DNA of 64,000 nt from Cupriavidus taiwanensis LMG 19424 (GCF_000069785.1 NC_010528.1:3202001-3266000); one strand, 5' to 3'; shown: positions 27,685-35,268, counted from the first letter of the stretch. Notes: generated by a model from the letters alone, not told the origin. Program-made: numbers and translations.

Positions 27685-27715
27685 GAGAAAATTTGCGGCC
27701 ACCCGCGGTGGCCGC
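27685..27715 (-). terminator. Intrinsic terminator of the repeat-protein gene
   Basis: GCGGCCACC (27695-27703) pairs with GGTGGCCGC (27707-27715). On the minus strand it is followed by AAATTTTCTC, a modest T-run. It lies 27 bases after the stop of the repeat protein. Confidence 0.6.
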
Positions 27716-27741
27716 GTCGGGTCATGAGCAGACCCGGGGTA

Positions 27742-28155
27742 TCAGACGCGATAGCCGTACAGCGAACCGTCGCCGGAGCGCGAGTTGTCGAGCGCGCGTT
27801 CGGCCACGTCACCGGTGAAGGTGTGCGTGCCTTCGCTGAAGGTATCGAACTTGCCGCGCTTCGAGATCTCGCCGCTGAAGCTGTGCGCCCCTTCGCTGAA
27901 GGTGTCGAACTTGCCGTCGCGGCGCGAGCCTTCCGAGTACGGATCGAAGCGGCCGGTGCGGGCGCCGTCGGTGTAGGTGTCGAACTTGCCTTGCTTGGCG
28001 CCGTCCGTATACACATCGTACTTGCCGACCCGCAGCGCGTCGGCATACACATCGAACTTGCCAACCTTGCTGGCAGCGGGGGCAGCCATCGCCGTAGCGG
28101 ACGCGGCCACTGCCGCGAACACGAGCGCGCCGCCAAGGATACGTCTGGCGATCAT
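27742..28155 (-). CDS. Secreted protein built of about 12-residue GKFDxYTDGAR repeats
   Basis: A 137-residue protein with a signal peptide (MIARRILGGALVFAAVAASA, cut after TAMA) followed almost entirely by tandem repeats. Six units of the form G-[KR]-[FY]-D-x-[YF]-[TSA]-[DE]-G-[AS] are visible: GKFDVYADAL, GKYDVYTDGA, GKFDTYTDGA, GRFDPYSEGS, GKFDTFSEGA and GKFDTFSEGT. The last two are spaced by longer inserts that themselves repeat (HSFSGEISKR, HTFTGDVAER). AAGGAG at 28161-28166 sets ATG 28155. The pattern suggests a periplasmic beta-solenoid or surface binding strip with regularly spaced Asp, Glu and aromatic residues. I do not recognise a named family. It is alone on its transcript, with its own terminator. 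Confidence 0.8.
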   Translation of the reverse strand: MIARRILGGALVFAAVAASATAMAAPAASKVGKFDVYADALRVGKYDVYTDGAKQGKFDTYTDGARTGRFDPYSEGSRRDGKFDTFSEGAHSFSGEISKRGKFDTFSEGTHTFTGDVAERALDNSRSGDGSLYGYRV

Positions 28156-28414
28156 TTGGGACTCCTTCAACTGATTTCGTCGTTCTTTCTTGTAGGTCCG
28201 GGATAAGACTCCGGCCGCTCTGCAATCTATGTTGCGATGCGAGCACGGACTGAAGATTAGTCACAGCCCGCGCCAGCAGAAATACCGCTGCGACGAATGG
28301 TGCGTTGCGAGTCGTGAAACGACTCGCTTGCCGATGAATGGTGTCCGCGGATCGCCCGCGACACGCCGCCACGGAGCCAGCCGCGTGGCGGCGGCCGCAC
28401 CCCCGAGGGCGGGT

Positions 28415-28834
28415 TCAGAGCGTGTACTGGCCGGCGGCTTCCGGCTGGAATGCGATCTCGGCGATCTGCACCTGCTGTTCGCGGCCATCGGGCAGGCGGT
28501 AGCTGACGGTCTCGCCGGCGCGCGCGCCCAGCAGCGCCTGGCCGACCGGAGACAGCACCGAAAGCCGGCCGGCGTCGAAGTCGGCGGCGTCGGGATACAC
28601 CAGCGTCCAGTTGCGGGGCGCCTGCTCGCCCGGCAGCGTGCACACCACACGGGTGTTCATGGTGACCACATCGGTCGGAATCTCCTCGGGCGCGACGATG
28701 GTGGCGCGTGCCAGCAGGCTGTCGAGCATGTCCTCGAGCTGGGCCGAGCCGGCGCGGCTGGCGATGCGCTCCAGGCGGGTGACGTCGAGTTCGGTCAGGT
28801 ACAGGGTGGCGGTCTGGGTCTTGGTGGCCGTCAT
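28415..28834 (-). CDS. rnk: Nucleoside diphosphate kinase regulator Rnk (GreA/GreB family)
   Basis: Rnk-type proteins share the C-terminal domain of the Gre factors and bind RNA polymerase near the secondary channel. The 139-residue product has a short N-terminal helical part (LTELDVTRLERIASRAGSAQLEDMLDSLLARATIV) and the Gre C-terminal domain from about residue 50 (VTMNTRVVCTLPGE, LVYPDAADFDAGRLSVLSPVGQALLGARAGETVSYRLPDG read in parts). It lacks the long coiled coil with acidic tip of GreA, as expected for Rnk. ATG 28834 leaves the family N-terminus; the frame upstream is not conserved-looking. Alone on its transcript. Confidence 0.82.
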   Translation of the reverse strand: MTATKTQTATLYLTELDVTRLERIASRAGSAQLEDMLDSLLARATIVAPEEIPTDVVTMNTRVVCTLPGEQAPRNWTLVYPDAADFDAGRLSVLSPVGQALLGARAGETVSYRLPDGREQQVQIAEIAFQPEAAGQYTL

Positions 28835-29351
28835 GGCGGGTCCTCCGGCAGTCGTGGGTGGGCGCGGCCGGCCTGCATGGCAGACGGCGGCGGTCAGGTC
28901 TTGCGGGTTGGCGTGCCGCGCAGCGGCGCGCGCATCAACGAATCGGAAAAGCGTTGCGGCGATCGCCGGCAACAACGGAAAAGCTGGCTCGGGCCCGGTT
29001 CGGCCCGGGCCCCGCTATGGGAGACGAATCAGGCTGGGAACCGGGCGGAATCAGGCGGTGCGCTGATCCGGCGGGGCGACATCGCGCGCTTGGGGCGCTG
29101 GGGCAGGCTGGGGGCCAGGGCGATCGCGAACGCGGGCGCGCGGCCGGTCCGCAGCGGGCGGACAGGCGCATCGGGCATCGGCGTCAGGCGATCGGTCATG
29201 GTCAGGGCGGAAATGGATAAGCGGCAGCGGATGGCGTGCTGTAACGGCGAGCCTGGAAGTGGTGGCTCACCTGCCTTGCTGCCCCGGTCCGTGCACCGTG
29301 CTGGTGCGAAGCCGGAGCAACCATCGTAGCACAGCGCCGGGTTCGGGGTGC
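28835..29351. other. Spacer between rnk and the cadR-like gene
   Basis: A 517-base GC-rich stretch. It holds one possible small frame (29029-29199, minus strand), a hairpin near 28991-29015 built from GGGCC and GGCCC arms, and otherwise no feature I can support. No clear promoter for rnk is visible. Confidence 0.35.
29029..29199 (-). CDS. Possible small Pro/Arg-rich protein
   Basis: A 56-residue frame beginning MTDRLTPMPDAPVRPL and ending RFPA, rich in Pro, Ala and Arg. Third codon positions are mostly G/C. There is no recognisable ribosome-binding site or domain, and in DNA of this base composition such frames arise by chance. Listed as doubtful. Confidence 0.25.
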   Translation of the reverse strand: MTDRLTPMPDAPVRPLRTGRAPAFAIALAPSLPQRPKRAMSPRRISAPPDSARFPA

Positions 29352-29783
29352 TCACCCATTGGTGGCATGGCACTCGCAGCCCGCCCCGGCCGCGGCCTGC
29401 TGCAGGTTTTGCAGGATGCCGCAGGCGCTGGCGGGCTGGTGATGGCGGCAGGTTTCGCGCAGCGCGCGCAGCTGGCCCTCGAGGGACTCCAGCGCCACGC
29501 GCTGGGCATGGATCTGGGCGATCTGGCGATCCAGCAGCGTGTTGATGTCGTCGCAGTCCTGCGACGGGTTGCGCTCGAACTCGCGCAGCCGCCTGACGTC
29601 GGCCAGGCTCATCCCGAGCGAACGGCAATGGCGCACGAAGTTCAGTTGCACGACATGGGCCTCGTCATAGCGGCGGTAGCCATTGGCCTCGCGCCGGGGG
29701 GCGTCCAGCAGCCCTTCGCGCTCGTAGTAACGGATGGTCTCGACATCGCAGCCGCTGGACCGTGACAGTTCGCCGATACGCAT
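29352..29783 (-). CDS. cadR: Cd(II)/Pb(II)-responsive MerR-family regulator, CadR-like
   Basis: A 143-residue metal sensor of the MerR family that bends promoter DNA to switch on export genes when Cd(II), Pb(II) or Zn(II) binds. The winged helix is MRIGELSRSSGCDVETIRYYEREGLL plus RREANGYRRYDEAHV. The dimer helix follows, and the metal-binding cysteines are Cys77 (SQDCDD) and Cys112, with a second loop Cys at 121 (CRHHQPASAC) and a Cys-rich tail (AGCECHATNG). Cys77 and Cys112 match CadR of Pseudomonas; the loop spacing and extra His pair are closer to the PbrR-like branch. A GAGGAA site precedes the ATG, and a perfect operator lies at 29802-29822. No cadA or czc pump gene is adjacent. Confidence 0.88.
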   Translation of the reverse strand: MRIGELSRSSGCDVETIRYYEREGLLDAPRREANGYRRYDEAHVVQLNFVRHCRSLGMSLADVRRLREFERNPSQDCDDINTLLDRQIAQIHAQRVALESLEGQLRALRETCRHHQPASACGILQNLQQAAAGAGCECHATNG

Positions 29784-29801
29784 TAGCCTGTTCCTCGTCG
29801 T

Positions 29802-29822
29802 ACCCTGTAACGACTACAGGGT
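29802..29822. promoter_or_regulatory. CadR/PbrR-type operator
   Basis: Perfect inverted repeat ACCCTGTA-N5-TACAGGGT, closely matching the 21-base operator of CadR and PbrR (ACCCT...CTACAGGGT). It starts 18 bases before the cadR-like ATG and 168 bases before the small exported-protein gene on the other strand. -35 and -10 elements with the usual 19-20 base spacing are poor on both strands; GATAGT (29827-29832) is the best -10 candidate toward the plus strand. Confidence 0.75.
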
Positions 29823-29989
29823 TGACGATAGTGTAGGCCAGCCTGCGGCATCCTGCAGACGGTGGCGAAGCCGCCGCAACCGTCCGTGTCGTCCGAGTCG
29901 TCGGTGTGATACCGCCGCCACGGCGGCGCCAGCGCCTTGCGGCATCCTGTAGAATTCCTTCCACTTCCACCGATAAGCCGTCCCCTTTC

Positions 29990-30379
29990 GTGCGCGCCCT
30001 GCGGCTGCTCCTGCTGGTCATGATGCTGGCCTTCCTGCCCCTGCCGGGCTGGGCGGCCGCGCTCGCGCACGCCGTGGTATCCACCACCGCAGCCGCGGGC
30101 GTACCTGGCGCTGCGATCGTCGATGCCGACGTCGATGTCGCCGGCGCCGACGGTGCGCACCAGGCCGCCGTAACCGGCGAGCCGGCGAACGATCCCCTGC
30201 CGCTTCCCGAAGCCGCCGAGCCGCAGTGGCAGCCCGGCGCCGACCTGGCCGAGCAACTGCTGCCGGCCGCCCCGCTGCGCCTGGCTCCCTGGTCCGGCCG
30301 CGCGGGGCCGCCGCGCTATGCCGGCGCCCTGCTGCCCGAACCCGACCTGCCGCGGCTGCCGCGACCGCCGCGCGCCTGA
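29990..30379 (+). CDS. Small exported protein, possibly CzcI-like
   Basis: A 129-residue product read from a GTG, with a clear signal peptide ([27 protein letters not shown]). The mature part is Ala/Pro/Asp-rich and low in complexity, ending [16 protein letters not shown]. The short exported form, the Pro-rich end and its position opposite a CadR-like regulator recall the CzcI-type small periplasmic proteins of cation-efflux loci, but no diagnostic motif supports this and I rate it a guess. No good ribosome-binding site is visible at the GTG. The following htpX gene begins 124 bases later. An extended frame from 29906 lacks a signal at its own start. Confidence 0.45.
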   Translation: MRALRLLLLVMMLAFLPLPGWAAALAHAVVSTTAAAGVPGAAIVDADVDVAGADGAHQAAVTGEPANDPLPLPEAAEPQWQPGADLAEQLLPAAPLRLAPWSGRAGPPRYAGALLPEPDLPRLPRPPRA

Positions 30380-30503
30380 TTCCCCACGGCGCGGCCAGGC
30401 CGCGCCCGCCGAACCCGCGTGCCGCGCACGAGTGCGGCGCGCGCCTGCGGTCCGACCGCGTCCCTGCGCCACACGGCGCGACCTACCACTGCTCCACACA
30501 CAC

Positions 30504-31382
30504 ATGAAACGCGTACTGCTTTTCCTGGCGACCAACCTCGCCGTCATGCTTGTCCTCAGCATCACCGCCAGCGTGCTCGGGGTGAACCGCTTCCTGACCG
30601 CCAACGGTCTGAACCTCGGCACGCTGCTGGCATTTGCCGCGCTGATGGGCTTCGGCGGCGCCTTTATCTCGCTGCTGATGTCCAAGACCATCGCCAAGTG
30701 GTCGACCGGCGCGCAGGTCATCACCCACCCCAGCACCAGCACCGAGCTGTGGCTGGTGCAGACCGTCGAGAAGCTGGCGCAGCGTGCCGGCCTGCCGATG
30801 CCGGAAGTGGCCATTTACGAGGGGGAGCCCAATGCCTTCGCCACCGGCGCGACCAAGAACAGCTCGCTGGTAGCGGTGTCCACCGGCCTGCTGCAATCGA
30901 TGTCGCATGAAGAGGTCGAGGCCGTGCTCGCACACGAGGTCGCCCACGTCGCCAACGGCGACATGGTCACGCTGACGCTGATCCAGGGCGTGGTCAACAC
31001 CTTCGTGATCTTCCTGGCGCGCGTGGTGGGCTACTTCGTCGATTCCATGCTGCGCAAGAACGACGAAGAGTCGAGCGGCCCCGGCATCGGCTACATGGTC
31101 ACGGTGATCGTGTGCGAAATCGTGTTCGGCATCCTGGCCAGCATCATCGTGGCCTGGTTCTCGCGCCGCCGCGAGTTCCGCGCCGACGCCGGCGCCGCCA
31201 GCATGATGGGCACCCCCACGCCGATGGTCGCGGCCCTGCGCCGCCTCGGCGGGCTGGACCCGGACGGGCTGCCGCAGAACATGCAGGCGATGGGTATCGC
31301 CGGCGGCAAGTCGTGGATGGCGCTGTTCTCGAGCCACCCGCCGATCGAGCAGCGCATCGCCGCGCTGCAGTCGGCGCGCTGA
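30504..31382 (+). CDS. htpX: Membrane zinc protease HtpX
   Basis: HtpX is an inner-membrane M48 metalloprotease that degrades damaged membrane proteins, overlapping FtsH. The 292-residue protein has two N-terminal membrane helices ([17 protein letters not shown] and [21 protein letters not shown]). The zinc motif [10 protein letters not shown] covers residues 144-153, two more helices follow ([17 protein letters not shown] and [19 protein letters not shown]), and the third ligand region is [13 protein letters not shown]. Length equals that of E. coli HtpX (293). It is often heat- or envelope-stress-induced; no sigma-32 promoter could be picked out with confidence. It converges on arfB with 9 bases between stops. 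Confidence 0.94.
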   Translation: MKRVLLFLATNLAVMLVLSITASVLGVNRFLTANGLNLGTLLAFAALMGFGGAFISLLMSKTIAKWSTGAQVITHPSTSTELWLVQTVEKLAQRAGLPMPEVAIYEGEPNAFATGATKNSSLVAVSTGLLQSMSHEEVEAVLAHEVAHVANGDMVTLTLIQGVVNTFVIFLARVVGYFVDSMLRKNDEESSGPGIGYMVTVIVCEIVFGILASIIVAWFSRRREFRADAGAASMMGTPTPMVAALRRLGGLDPDGLPQNMQAMGIAGGKSWMALFSSHPPIEQRIAALQSAR

Positions 31383-31391
31383 CGCCAGGGC

Positions 31392-31796
31392 TCAGTCGAA
31401 CACGCGGCCGCGCAGCGCCTTGACCTGGCTGCGCTGGCTCTTGCTCTCCAGCCGGCGCTGGCGGGATGCCAGCGTCGGCCGCGTCGGCCGGCGCACGCGC
31501 GGCGGCGTGGCCACGCTGCGCACCAGCTCGTGCAGGCGGCGCACCGCCTCGTCCCGGTTCTGGTCCAGGCTGCGGAACTGCTGCGCCTTGATCACCACCA
31601 CGCCGTCGCGCGTGATGCGGTGGTCATGCAGGGCCAGAAGGCGTTCCTTGTGGTCAGGCGGCAGCGAAGATGCCCGCACGTCGTAGCGCAGGTGCACGGC
31701 ATTGGATACCTTGTTGATGTTTTGCCCGCCCGCGCCCTGCGCGCGGATCGCGGTAACCAGGTATTCGTGGTGGGGAATAACCAGCTCGTCGACCAT
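31392..31796 (-). CDS. arfB: Alternative ribosome-rescue factor ArfB
   Basis: ArfB (YaeJ) enters stalled ribosomes without a stop codon and hydrolyses the peptidyl-tRNA. The 134-residue protein has the release-factor GGQ motif in RAQGAGGQNINKVSNAVHLRYD, near residues 21-25, and the basic C-terminal tail (RVRRPTRPTLASRQRRLESKSQ and onward, read in parts) that inserts into the empty mRNA channel. The absence of the codon-recognition domain separates it from RF1/RF2. Start ATG 31796 gives the family N-terminus MVDELVIP. It lies downstream of the mipA-like gene on the same strand (38-base gap). Confidence 0.92.
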   Translation of the reverse strand: MVDELVIPHHEYLVTAIRAQGAGGQNINKVSNAVHLRYDVRASSLPPDHKERLLALHDHRITRDGVVVIKAQQFRSLDQNRDEAVRRLHELVRSVATPPRVRRPTRPTLASRQRRLESKSQRSQVKALRGRVFD

Positions 31797-31834
31797 GGCT
31801 GCATCATAGCAAGCACGGTTCGCGCCGGACCGCG

Positions 31835-32650
31835 CTAGCGCCACGAATAAGCCAGGCCGATGCCATAGGTGATCTGGTTGCGCGTGCCGCGCTGCGTCAC
31901 GATGGGGCTTTCGGCCGCGTCGCCGGCCAGGCGCTGCGCGTAGACCATCGCGCCGCCATACCAGTGTTTGTCGAACTGGTAGATCATCGCCAGCCAGCCC
32001 GTAAACTGCTCCAGCCCGCCGCCCGGGCTGTAGACGGGCAGGCCGCTGGCGGCCGAGTCCGTCGGGGTGACGCCGAAGTAGGTACGGTTGAAGCTGCCGC
32101 TGACCCAGGTTGCGCCCAGGCCCATGCCCGCGTAGATGCGCTGGTGCAGCGGCATCCAGAAGGTGCCGGTGGCGGTAACGCGGCTGCCGCCGTAGACGAT
32201 GCCGGCATTGGTCATCACGTTGATGCCGCCGCGGAGCCGCCACGGGACACGCCCGGGGCTCAGGTATTCATAGCCGATGTACCCGCCCGCCTCCACCGTG
32301 GTGTCGATCTCATGCACCTGCGCCACGACCGGATCGTCGACGTTGTTGCGGCCCAGTCGCAGCCCAACCGCGGGCCCCCACTGGAAACCCGTCAGTCCGC
32401 CGAAATTGAACTGCGCATAAGGCCCGTACCATTCCAGCAGCCGCCCGCCCGCGGTCACATAGCGCACGCCGGGCACCACGCCGAGCATGCGATCCTTGCC
32501 GCCGGCGAATTCGGTGGTCGAGCCCACGCCGAGGCCGGCCATGTTGGGCAGGGAGCCTGGTAGGCTCAGTGGCGTGGCAACGGCTGCGGCGCTAGCGCCG
32601 GCGAGCACCAGTGCTGCCATCCTACGCAGGAGGTTCGTCGGAATCGCCAT
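31835..32650 (-). CDS. MipA/OmpV-family outer-membrane protein
   Basis: A 271-residue outer-membrane beta-barrel. A signal peptide (NLLRRMAALVLAGASAAAVATP) precedes a mature part of alternating strands rich in Gly and aromatic residues (GVRYVTAGGRLLEWYGPYAQFNF; GGYIGYEYLSPGRVPWRLRGGINV). The C-terminal block YAQRLAGDAAESPIVTQRGTRNQITYGIGLAYSWR (read in parts) is the MipA/OmpV signature, ending on an aromatic/Arg strand. MipA in E. coli links murein synthases and hydrolases; OmpV homologues have other roles, so function stays open. The gene is upstream of arfB on the same strand. Confidence 0.85.
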   Translation of the reverse strand: MAIPTNLLRRMAALVLAGASAAAVATPLSLPGSLPNMAGLGVGSTTEFAGGKDRMLGVVPGVRYVTAGGRLLEWYGPYAQFNFGGLTGFQWGPAVGLRLGRNNVDDPVVAQVHEIDTTVEAGGYIGYEYLSPGRVPWRLRGGINVMTNAGIVYGGSRVTATGTFWMPLHQRIYAGMGLGATWVSGSFNRTYFGVTPTDSAASGLPVYSPGGGLEQFTGWLAMIYQFDKHWYGGAMVYAQRLAGDAAESPIVTQRGTRNQITYGIGLAYSWR

Positions 32651-32854
32651 GGCTGTCTGCGGAGCGGCACCATCGGCGCGCGCGGTTCGGTGGAGTGTGT
32701 GAATCTATCAGCACCGGCGCGCGCCGCCGACACACGCGTGCTGAAAGTTTTCGTCGCGCGAGTTAAAGCCTGCCGCGAGGGAGCAGACCGCAGCGGCGCT
32801 CCAGGCGCCGCTGTTGGAAGTGCGCGGGGTGCGCCAGCGTCCCGTGACAGGAAA

Positions 32855-33202
32855 TCAGCGTGGCAGCATGTTGTGGGACTTGGCGTAGTCGCGCAGCGCT
32901 TCGTTGATGCGCGTCTGCCATCCATCGCCGGTGGCCTTGAACGCGTCGATCACGTCCCGGTCGTAGCGCACATTGACAGAGACTTTGCGCTCTCCCTCGG
33001 GCAACGCCGGCCGGCCGCGCCGCTTCATCAATGCTTCCGCCCTTTCCTTGCCCAGAATCTTGGGGAGAACCTCCCGGGCGGGCCGCATACGTGCCAATTC
33101 GGCGTCGGTCAGCTCGCGCGCATCCGGATCCGAGGCAGCCGCGCGGCGGATCGCGGCGTCTTCCGCGTCGGTGACGCGGACAATTTTACGTTTGGTCGGC
33201 AT
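32855..33202 (-). CDS. brnA: BrnA antitoxin
   Basis: BrnA binds the BrnT toxin and represses the brnTA promoter through its ribbon-helix-helix domain. The 115-residue protein starts MPTKRKIVRVTDAEDAAIRRAAASDPDARELTDAE (read in parts), has the basic centre MKRRGRPALPEGERKVSVNVRYDRDVIDAFKATG, and ends with the helix WQTRINEALRDYAKSH typical of the BrnA family. ATG 33202 lies inside the end of the toxin gene (17-base overlap), as usual for brnT-brnA order. A start further upstream (33259) would be deep within the toxin gene and is less likely. Confidence 0.86.
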   Translation of the reverse strand: MPTKRKIVRVTDAEDAAIRRAAASDPDARELTDAELARMRPAREVLPKILGKERAEALMKRRGRPALPEGERKVSVNVRYDRDVIDAFKATGDGWQTRINEALRDYAKSHNMLPR

Positions 33203-33455
33203 AGCGTTTTTCCTCTCGCTTGTTGGCTTTGCGCAAGCTAATGATGCGGATGCTGTCACCGCGCACCGTGAAGACGACCATGTGGACTCGGTTGCCGATC
33301 AAGCCAAGGCCTTGAAAACGCTCCTCGGCATATTCGAAGCGGGTATCCGGGTCGATCACGGCGCAGTCCCATTCGAACGATTCAGCGGCCGCCAGAGAAA
33401 TGCCATGTTTGGCTTGGTTGACACGGTCTTTTGCTGGGTCGAAATCGATCAGCAT
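33186..33455 (-). CDS. brnT: BrnT ribonuclease toxin
   Basis: BrnT is a RelE-like ribonuclease that slows growth under stress. The 89-residue product shows the family start IDFDPAKDRVNQAKHGISLAAAESFEWD, the middle strand ERFQGLGLIGNRVHMVVFTVRGD, and the end IRIISLRKANKREEKRYAD with the conserved Arg/Lys/Glu residues of the catalytic surface. Gene order and overlap with brnA match the Brucella operon. The 3' side of tRNA-Arg lies 322 bases upstream; the flanking DNA is more AT-rich than the rest of the window, suggesting arrival by transfer. Confidence 0.88.
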   Translation of the reverse strand: MLIDFDPAKDRVNQAKHGISLAAAESFEWDCAVIDPDTRFEYAEERFQGLGLIGNRVHMVVFTVRGDSIRIISLRKANKREEKRYADQT

Positions 33456-33776
33456 GAAATTATTGTGGCTACATTAATTTGAGCGTACAAGTATTATTTG
33501 TTGCCCCATGCAAACTCAGCTATCCAGCGAGCCTTGGGCAGCGCCCGACATCCTCCTGCTTCTGTGCGACGGTGGAAATCGGCGTGATTGCCGTTCTTGT
33601 AGAAAACTTGGGTGGGAAACGTTGGGAGGGGCAGCTCTACGCCCGCCTTTCCGTTCACATGGCGCGGCGATGACGGCGGCGGCTAACGGTCGTGCCGGCG
33701 CCAAAGACGGGTGCTAATTTCGACGCAAGCGCCGTTCGCAGTGGTGGTGGGAAAAGTTGACGATGCTTGTGGGGAT
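33456..33776. other. AT-richer spacer between brnT and tRNA-Arg
   Basis: A 321-base stretch with lower GC than the window average (for example AAATAATACTTGTACG on the minus strand, 33487-33502). TTGTAC on the minus strand (33488-33493 reversed) may belong to the brnT promoter. Short open frames here lack ribosome-binding sites or domains. I found no copy of the tRNA 3' end that would mark an attachment site. Confidence 0.35.
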
Positions 33777-33852
33777 TGGCGCGCCCGGCTGGGATCGAAC
33801 CAGCAACCCCTGCCTTCGGAGGGCAGTACTCTATCCATTGAGCTACGGGCGC
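33777..33852 (-). tRNA. tRNA-Arg(CCG)
   Basis: A complete cloverleaf on the minus strand: acceptor arms GCGCCCG and CGGGCGC, D-arm with AGCTCAATGGATAGAGT, anticodon stem CTGCC/GGCAG with loop CTCCGAA giving anticodon CCG (reads CGG), T-arm GCTGG-TTCGATC-CCAGC, discriminator G and an encoded CCA at 33777-33779. It is isolated. CGG is a frequent Arg codon at this GC content. Confidence 0.95.
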
Positions 33853-34002
33853 ACAGGACGGTTTTGCAACCGGTTTTGCGGGTACAGCGGTTGCGGCGGG
33901 CGAATGCCGCCGCAGGAAAGTCGCATAGGATACCGCGTTTACCGGGCGCCGTCCATGCGGAACGGACAGGGGCGCCGGGGAACGTCTCGCAACCGCCGCT
34001 TT

Positions 34003-34035
34003 TTGGCACTGGCAGGGGGGCTTTGGCGCTATAAT
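34003..34035 (+). promoter_or_regulatory. Possible promoter of the cytochrome gene
   Basis: A perfect TATAAT at 34030-34035 with TTGGCA at 34003-34008, but the 21-base spacer is longer than optimal. It is 282 bases before the cytochrome ATG. The -10 is convincing, the -35 is not. The rest of the 33853-34316 spacer is covered by this element and the doubtful small frame at 34164-34307. Confidence 0.4.
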
Positions 34036-34163
34036 CGCCAGCTATTTGCGTCAAATCGTGCCCGTCGCGCCGTCGGCGCAGCGAGTCGACCAGGGTCAAA
34101 TCCGGGCGGCTGCTTGTCGGCGACAATCGGGCCCCGGTCCGGGAGACAGTCCGAGGTACGCAA

Positions 34164-34307
34164 ATGGCAACAGACCCAAGTCAGGCAAGGGCCGCAGGGG
34201 AGCGCGGGCGGTCCGGATGGGGCCGGATAGTGGTCAGCGAAGGGCCACTCCAGGGCCAGAAAAAGCAAGCCGAGCGTAAGCGGCCAGAAGGTTTCCTGCA
34301 AAACTGA
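34164..34307 (+). CDS. Possible 47-residue upstream reading frame
   Basis: Begins MATDPSQARAAGERG and ends EGFLQN, stopping 9 bases before the cytochrome ATG. A weak CGAGG lies about 8 bases upstream. About 60% of third codon positions are G/C, clearly below neighbouring genes, so it is either a young gene, a regulatory leader or chance. Its place directly before the cytochrome would allow translational coupling. Confidence 0.3.
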   Translation: MATDPSQARAAGERGRSGWGRIVVSEGPLQGQKKQAERKRPEGFLQN

Positions 34308-34316
34308 GAGTTCTGT

Positions 34317-35216
34317 ATGAGCGACGTCCACAACGAACACCCCGAGCACGAGTCTCCCATCAAAACCCCGAAGCAGTTGATCGCAGTCGTGATCGCGGCG
34401 TTCCTGGTGCCGATCATCGTGATCATCCTGCTGGTCAACTTCGTCGGACACGGCTCGACCGAAAGCGCTGGCGCCAGCACCGCCGCCGAAGCCGTCAACG
34501 ATCGCATCAAGCCGGTCGCCTCGCTCGAAATCAAGGATCCGAACGCGCCGCGCGTGTTCAAGACCGGCGAACAGGTCTACAAGGAAATCTGCGCCGCCTG
34601 CCACGCCACCGGCGCGGCGGGCGCGCCCAAGCACGGCGCCGCCGGAGACTGGGCCGCGCGCATCGGCCAGGGCTTCGACGGCCTGATGAAGTCGGTGCTC
34701 GGCGGCAAGGGCGCGATGCCGCCGCGCGCCGGCAGCACGCCTGACGACTACACCGATTACGAACTGGCCCGCGCCGTGGTCTACCTGGCCGACGCCGGCG
34801 GCGCCAAGTTCCCCGAGCCGCCTGCCCCGGCCGCTGCCGCGCCGGCCACCGCCGCAGCGCCTGACGCCGCCGCTCCGGCTGCCGCGGCGGCGCCGGCCCC
34901 CGCTGCGCCGGCGGCTCCGGCTGCCGCTGCCGCCCCCGCCCCGGCCGCCGCTGCCGCGGCGCCGGCAGCTGCTTCGGCCGAAGTGGGCAAGAAGGTCTAC
35001 GAACAGGTCTGCGCCGCCTGCCACGCCGCCGGCGTGGCCGGTGCGCCCAAGTTCGGCGACAAGGCCGCCTGGGCGCCGCGCCTGAAGGAAGGCATGGATG
35101 CCGTCCACAACTTCGCGCTCAAGGGCAAGGGCGTGATGCCGCCCAAGGGCGGCTATGCCGGCCCGGACGCCGACGTGATCGCCGCGTCGGACTACATGGC
35201 CAACGCCGCCAAGTAA
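34317..35216 (+). CDS. Diheme c-type cytochrome with Ala/Pro linker
   Basis: A 299-residue membrane-anchored electron carrier. An N-terminal helix (about 20-43, LIAVVIAAFLVPIIVIILLV) holds it in the inner membrane without a cut signal. Two cytochrome c5-like domains follow, each with one CAACH heme site (Cys92-His96 and Cys232-His236) and a MPP-type Met ligand (GAMPPRAG and GVMPPKGG). Between them lies a roughly 60-residue stretch of almost only Ala and Pro (about 163-222), a flexible spacer letting one domain reach across the periplasm. The two domains are similar, consistent with duplication. It probably passes electrons to a terminal oxidase. It is closed by the terminator at 35234-35268. 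Confidence 0.9.
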   Translation: MSDVHNEHPEHESPIKTPKQLIAVVIAAFLVPIIVIILLVNFVGHGSTESAGASTAAEAVNDRIKPVASLEIKDPNAPRVFKTGEQVYKEICAACHATGAAGAPKHGAAGDWAARIGQGFDGLMKSVLGGKGAMPPRAGSTPDDYTDYELARAVVYLADAGGAKFPEPPAPAAAAPATAAAPDAAAPAAAAAPAPAAPAAPAAAAAPAPAAAAAAPAAASAEVGKKVYEQVCAACHAAGVAGAPKFGDKAAWAPRLKEGMDAVHNFALKGKGVMPPKGGYAGPDADVIAASDYMANAAK

Positions 35217-35233
35217 GCCGGTCTGACCGCAAC

Positions 35234-35268
35234 AAAAAAAACCCGCGCATCTCGCGCGGGTTTTTTTT
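35234..35268. terminator. Bidirectional terminator between cytochrome and hemN
   Basis: CCCGCGC (35242-35248) pairs with GCGCGGG (35254-35260); eight A before and eight T after extend the stem and give a T-run on either strand. It ends both convergent genes. Confidence 0.92.

Noticed and set aside
29822-29850. TTGACG as -35 of a plus-strand promoter next to the CadR operator
   Set aside because: No acceptable -10 is found 16-18 bases downstream.
33479-33717. Small plus-strand proteins between brnT and tRNA-Arg
   Set aside because: No ribosome-binding sites, mutually overlapping frames, and no domains.
33990-34316. Riboswitch or structured leader for the cytochrome gene
   Set aside because: I could not match any known class, and no terminator or sequestering hairpin is visible.
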